Assembly (NCBI GenBank): GCA_900769995.1
Contig: CAAGIT010000083.1
Coordinates: 1-7,683 of the forward strand
Direction of reading: 5' to 3'
Length of the DNA: 7,683 nucleotides
From: an uncultured Oscillospiraceae bacterium
GTDB lineage: Bacteria > Bacillota > Clostridia > Oscillospirales > Oscillospiraceae
Shown piece after piece: positions 5,468-7,683 of this stretch. The first letter of the stretch is position 1. Each line of letters starts with the position of its first letter. Under the pieces are notes generated by a model that was given only the letters and a program-made list of their open reading frames with translations, did not search any database and was not told where the DNA came from. The translations under genes were made by a program, and so were the position numbers.

Positions 5468-6964
5468 ATGAGTAATCCGATCAGTCCTGCTTTTTCCGAA
5501 TATTGGAGCACCTGCAATGCAGACGAACAAGCTTTGCTGCATCGGTTTTTTGTCGGATTTTCAGAGCATTGTCTGCTCAGAAATAAGACAAAACGTCTCC
5601 TGCGGGAGGATTTGGAGAAAGCGATTCTCTATTACTTAGAAAACGGCAGAACGTTGGAACAAGCACTCGCGCTGCTTGACTGCAAATACCTCGGCGGCTT
5701 TTATGCCCGTCCGCCGAAGCTCTGGTTTCCCTTGGACGATGCCGCGAAAATCTACCCGTTGTCTATGGAGCACGGGGTCATGTCGGTGTTCCGTCTTTCG
5801 GTGTATTTGAAAGCACAGATTGTTCCCGAACTTTTGCAGGTGGCGCTGAACTTTACGGTCAAGCGCTTCCCTACCTTTACCACAACGCTGAAGAAGGGAT
5901 TTTTCTGGCATTATCTCGACACGGCGAAGCGTCGTTTTTGTGTGGAGCAGGAACGCGATATTCCCTGCCAACCACTCAAGGTTTCGCAGAGCAATTCCCC
6001 TACGTTCCGCGTGATTTACTACGAAAACCGCATTAGTATGGAGCTTTTCCATGTCTTGACGGATGCGACCGGTGCGTTGACGTTTCTGAAGGTTTTGGTC
6101 GCGGAATACCTACGCTTGCTCGGTGTCGAGGTCAGTCCGGACGAGAATCTCTGGGACATCAATGAAACGCCGCAGACAGAGGAATTTGAAAACGCCTTCT
6201 GTAATGTACCGAAAACCAGCAATTCCTCAGGATTTGTAGACAAGGCTGCTGTTCAGATGAACGGTAAGATCACCGAAGCGAAGCCCTGCCGCGTGTTGCA
6301 TTTCAAGATGAAATCTGACGAACTGAAAGCTGCGTCGTCCAGGCACGGCATCACGGTTACGGGATATTTGCTTGCGCAAATGTTCCTCTCCTGTAAGGCA
6401 GCTATGGACGAAATTCGAGGCGAAATGAGCATTCAGCTACCGGTGAATATGCGAAAGTATTATCCATCAAAAACTGTTCGCAATTTCTCCATGTACTGCG
6501 GCATCCGACTGCCCGTTGACCACATCACAGCGATCGATGACATCATCCCTGAAATCAGAGAACAGATGAAAACGAAAACAGCGAAGGATGTTATGAGCGA
6601 GATGCTCAATGCCACGGAGAAATTAGTCAATATGCTGAGGTTTATCCCATTGGTCATCAAGCAGCCCGTTGCTAAGCTGGTTTACGGTTTCTTAGGCGAA
6701 AAGCTGTTCACCTCTACCCTCTCCAATATGGGTGTTGTACAATTCCCGAGCGCTATCGCAGAGCATATTGAGAGTATGGACTTTGCATTGGGTACCAGTG
6801 TGCTGAACCGTGTCAGTTGTTCGGTTGTTACGGTGAACGACGCGGTGACATTCACGGTGTCCAAAATCACCGCTGATCCGTCGTTTGAGGAAAAGATGTA
6901 CGACCTGCTCACTGCCGATGGCATAGAGGTCGCCGTGGAAGGAAGTGAACTGTATGGATATTAA
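5468..6964 (+). CDS. CoA-dependent acyltransferase / condensation-fold protein (alcohol acetyltransferase-like)
   Basis: This 498-residue soluble-looking protein resembles the chloramphenicol-acetyltransferase-like superfamily, which includes alcohol acetyltransferases and NRPS condensation domains. These move an acyl group from CoA or a carrier protein to a hydroxyl or amine. The key motif is HVLTDATG, with catalytic-type H195 and D199 in the HxxxD pattern. Further family-like segments are WFPLDDAAKIYPLS (86-99, normally near the N-terminus), QLPVNMRKYYP (323-333) and STLSNMGVVQFP (416-427) in the second half. Residues 1-85 are an extra, mostly helical segment. The ATG at 5468 is preferred over 5450: AAGGTG (5455-5460) lies seven bases upstream, while 5450 would sit about eight bases from the predicted transcription start. 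The stop overlaps the next gene by 11 bases, so the two are probably made together. Donor and acceptor are unknown; fold is likely, function inferred. Confidence 0.8.
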   Translation: MSNPISPAFSEYWSTCNADEQALLHRFFVGFSEHCLLRNKTKRLLREDLEKAILYYLENGRTLEQALALLDCKYLGGFYARPPKLWFPLDDAAKIYPLSMEHGVMSVFRLSVYLKAQIVPELLQVALNFTVKRFPTFTTTLKKGFFWHYLDTAKRRFCVEQERDIPCQPLKVSQSNSPTFRVIYYENRISMELFHVLTDATGALTFLKVLVAEYLRLLGVEVSPDENLWDINETPQTEEFENAFCNVPKTSNSSGFVDKAAVQMNGKITEAKPCRVLHFKMKSDELKAASSRHGITVTGYLLAQMFLSCKAAMDEIRGEMSIQLPVNMRKYYPSKTVRNFSMYCGIRLPVDHITAIDDIIPEIREQMKTKTAKDVMSEMLNATEKLVNMLRFIPLVIKQPVAKLVYGFLGEKLFTSTLSNMGVVQFPSAIAEHIESMDFALGTSVLNRVSCSVVTVNDAVTFTVSKITADPSFEEKMYDLLTADGIEVAVEGSELYGY

Positions 6965-7529
6965 GATCACCTATCCGGCAGTCACGAAAAAGAAGCTCCA
7001 GCGGCGAAAATTCCTGAAGATCATCCGTTGGCCGATGATCGTTGCCGCGATTGCCTGTCCGGTCGTCAATATTGCCGTTGGCGGCAAAGCATGGAGCGTG
7101 ATCGCTCTGATGGGAATGTATATGGCGTGGAAGCTTCTTCTTTCCCCCGATTTGGTGGAGTATAACCGGCTCAGTCAGTTTATCAAGCTGCTCACCTGCT
7201 CCTGCTTGCTGCAAACGTTGATTGAAATTCTTATCATTCCCGGCTGGGCACTGACGGTTGTGCCGATCGTGACCTTCGGCGGACTCACCGTTTCAGGCAT
7301 CCTGTTCTTTACCGACATGGAACGTCAAAAGCAAAATATGCAGCCATTGCTGTTTTTGACCATTCTTTCCCTGATCGCCTCCCCTGTCGGCTTGAGCATT
7401 TGGAGCTGGGAGGGAAATTGGGCGTTGGCTGCTATGGGCGGGACTGCCCTATTGCTGCTGTTAAGCTGTGCGATCGTTCTCGGCGGTGATTTTCTGCGGG
7501 AATTAAAACGACGTTTTCACATCAAATAG
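6954..7529 (+). CDS. Six-helix membrane protein, DUF6320-like
   Basis: This 191-residue integral membrane protein has no known activity. A short basic N-terminus (TKKKLQRRKF, 11-20) is followed by about six hydrophobic segments near 24-43, 47-63, 80-97, 101-121, 133-152 and 156-178, and a basic tail (LRELKRRFHIK). The TYPAV start and the spacing of the helices resemble DUF6320 proteins, which I recall being encoded beside acyltransferases like the one upstream. This assignment is from memory and not checked. As I recall, many relatives carry a short cysteine-rich zinc ribbon before the YP motif; none is present here, and the frame is closed by a stop at 6924. The ATG at 6954 has AAGGAAG about eight bases upstream; a GTG at 6945 is possible but overlaps that site. 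The protein may anchor the acyltransferase, or move or present its substrate at the membrane (inference). Confidence 0.75.
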   Translation: MDIKITYPAVTKKKLQRRKFLKIIRWPMIVAAIACPVVNIAVGGKAWSVIALMGMYMAWKLLLSPDLVEYNRLSQFIKLLTCSCLLQTLIEILIIPGWALTVVPIVTFGGLTVSGILFFTDMERQKQNMQPLLFLTILSLIASPVGLSIWSWEGNWALAAMGGTALLLLLSCAIVLGGDFLRELKRRFHIK

Positions 7530-7532
7530 TCA

Positions 7533-7569
7533 AAAACCCGCCGTTTTCGGCGGGTTTTCGGCGGGTTTT
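7533..7569 (+). terminator. Rho-independent terminator with duplicated 3' arm
   Basis: AAAACCCGCCG (7533-7543) pairs over 11 bp with CGGCGGGTTTT (7548-7558) around TTTT, four bases after the stop of the membrane protein gene. The 3' arm with its T-run is repeated exactly and immediately at 7559-7569. The first arm can pair with either copy, with a 4-base or 15-base loop. This is the expected end of the acyltransferase operon. Confidence 0.88.
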
Positions 7570-7600
7570 CAGCGTGTCGAAAAACCTTTCGACACGCTGA
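7569..7600. repeat. Perfect 14-bp hairpin after the terminator
   Basis: TCAGCGTGTCGAAA (7569-7582) pairs perfectly with 7587-7600 around an AACC loop. The first base is also the last T of the duplicated terminator arm. There is no T-run after it on the + strand; on the - strand it is followed by A/C-rich bases. It may be a second terminator, an mRNA-stabilising hairpin or an intergenic palindromic repeat. Confidence 0.7.
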
Positions 7601-7628
7601 CAGACTGTTGGGAAAGTTCGAAAGGCAA

Positions 7629-7676
7629 GCAACTCTCGCCTGTCGGCGTACATAGGTACGGTAAGGCGAGAGTTGC
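7629..7676. repeat. Perfect 13-bp inverted repeat with inner hairpin at the window edge
   Basis: GCAACTCTCGCCT (7629-7641) pairs perfectly with AGGCGAGAGTTGC (7664-7676). Inside, CGTAC (7647-7651) and GTACG (7656-7660) form a 5-bp stem around ATAG. The result is a long jointed hairpin. It lies 100 bases beyond the operon end. It could be a terminator of a gene converging from the right, or a small dispersed palindromic element; the window ends before this can be decided. Confidence 0.65.
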
Positions 7677-7683
7677 GCAGTAA

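Overview
The window looks like part of a chromosome from a spore-forming Clostridia-type Firmicute, possibly an Oscillospiraceae/Ruminococcaceae relative. Support comes from a CwlD-type cortex amidase directly upstream of radA, strong GGAGG-type ribosome binding sites, sigma-A promoters, and an acyltransferase/DUF6320 gene pair of a kind I associate with Clostridia. The assignment is inference; no rRNA or tRNA gene is present to confirm it.

Layout. Left block, + strand, 1-3019: the 3' part of a cwlD-like amidase gene, radA (DNA recombination and repair ATPase), and a sugar-transfer-associated ATP-grasp protein. The three are packed as one operon (11-base overlap, then a 14-base gap). Middle block, - strand, 4675-3051: a Xer-type tyrosine recombinase and a HAD-family phosphatase, coupled by a 4-base ATGA overlap. 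The two blocks converge on one perfect 17-bp hairpin whose base contains the stop codons of both last genes.

Intergenic region, 4676-5467: about 790 bases between the divergent recombinase and acyltransferase genes. Going from the recombinase side it holds a leader of about 250 nt, an extended -10 promoter for the recombinase, overlapping AT-rich inverted repeats that cover that promoter's -35, a short C-run, three diverged copies of a repeat about 60 bases long, and a perfect-consensus promoter (TTGACA, 17, TATAAT) facing right.

Right block, + strand, 5468-7529: a CoA-dependent acyltransferase/condensation-fold protein with an HxxxD motif and an extra N-terminal helical segment, overlapping by 11 bases a six-helix membrane protein that resembles DUF6320. 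These probably work together on an unknown acylated product at the membrane. The block ends in a rho-independent terminator with a duplicated 3' arm, followed by two more perfect hairpins up to the window edge.

The left and middle genes are mostly housekeeping. The least understood parts are the acyltransferase/DUF6320 pair, the repeat-filled intergenic region and the hairpin cluster at the right end.
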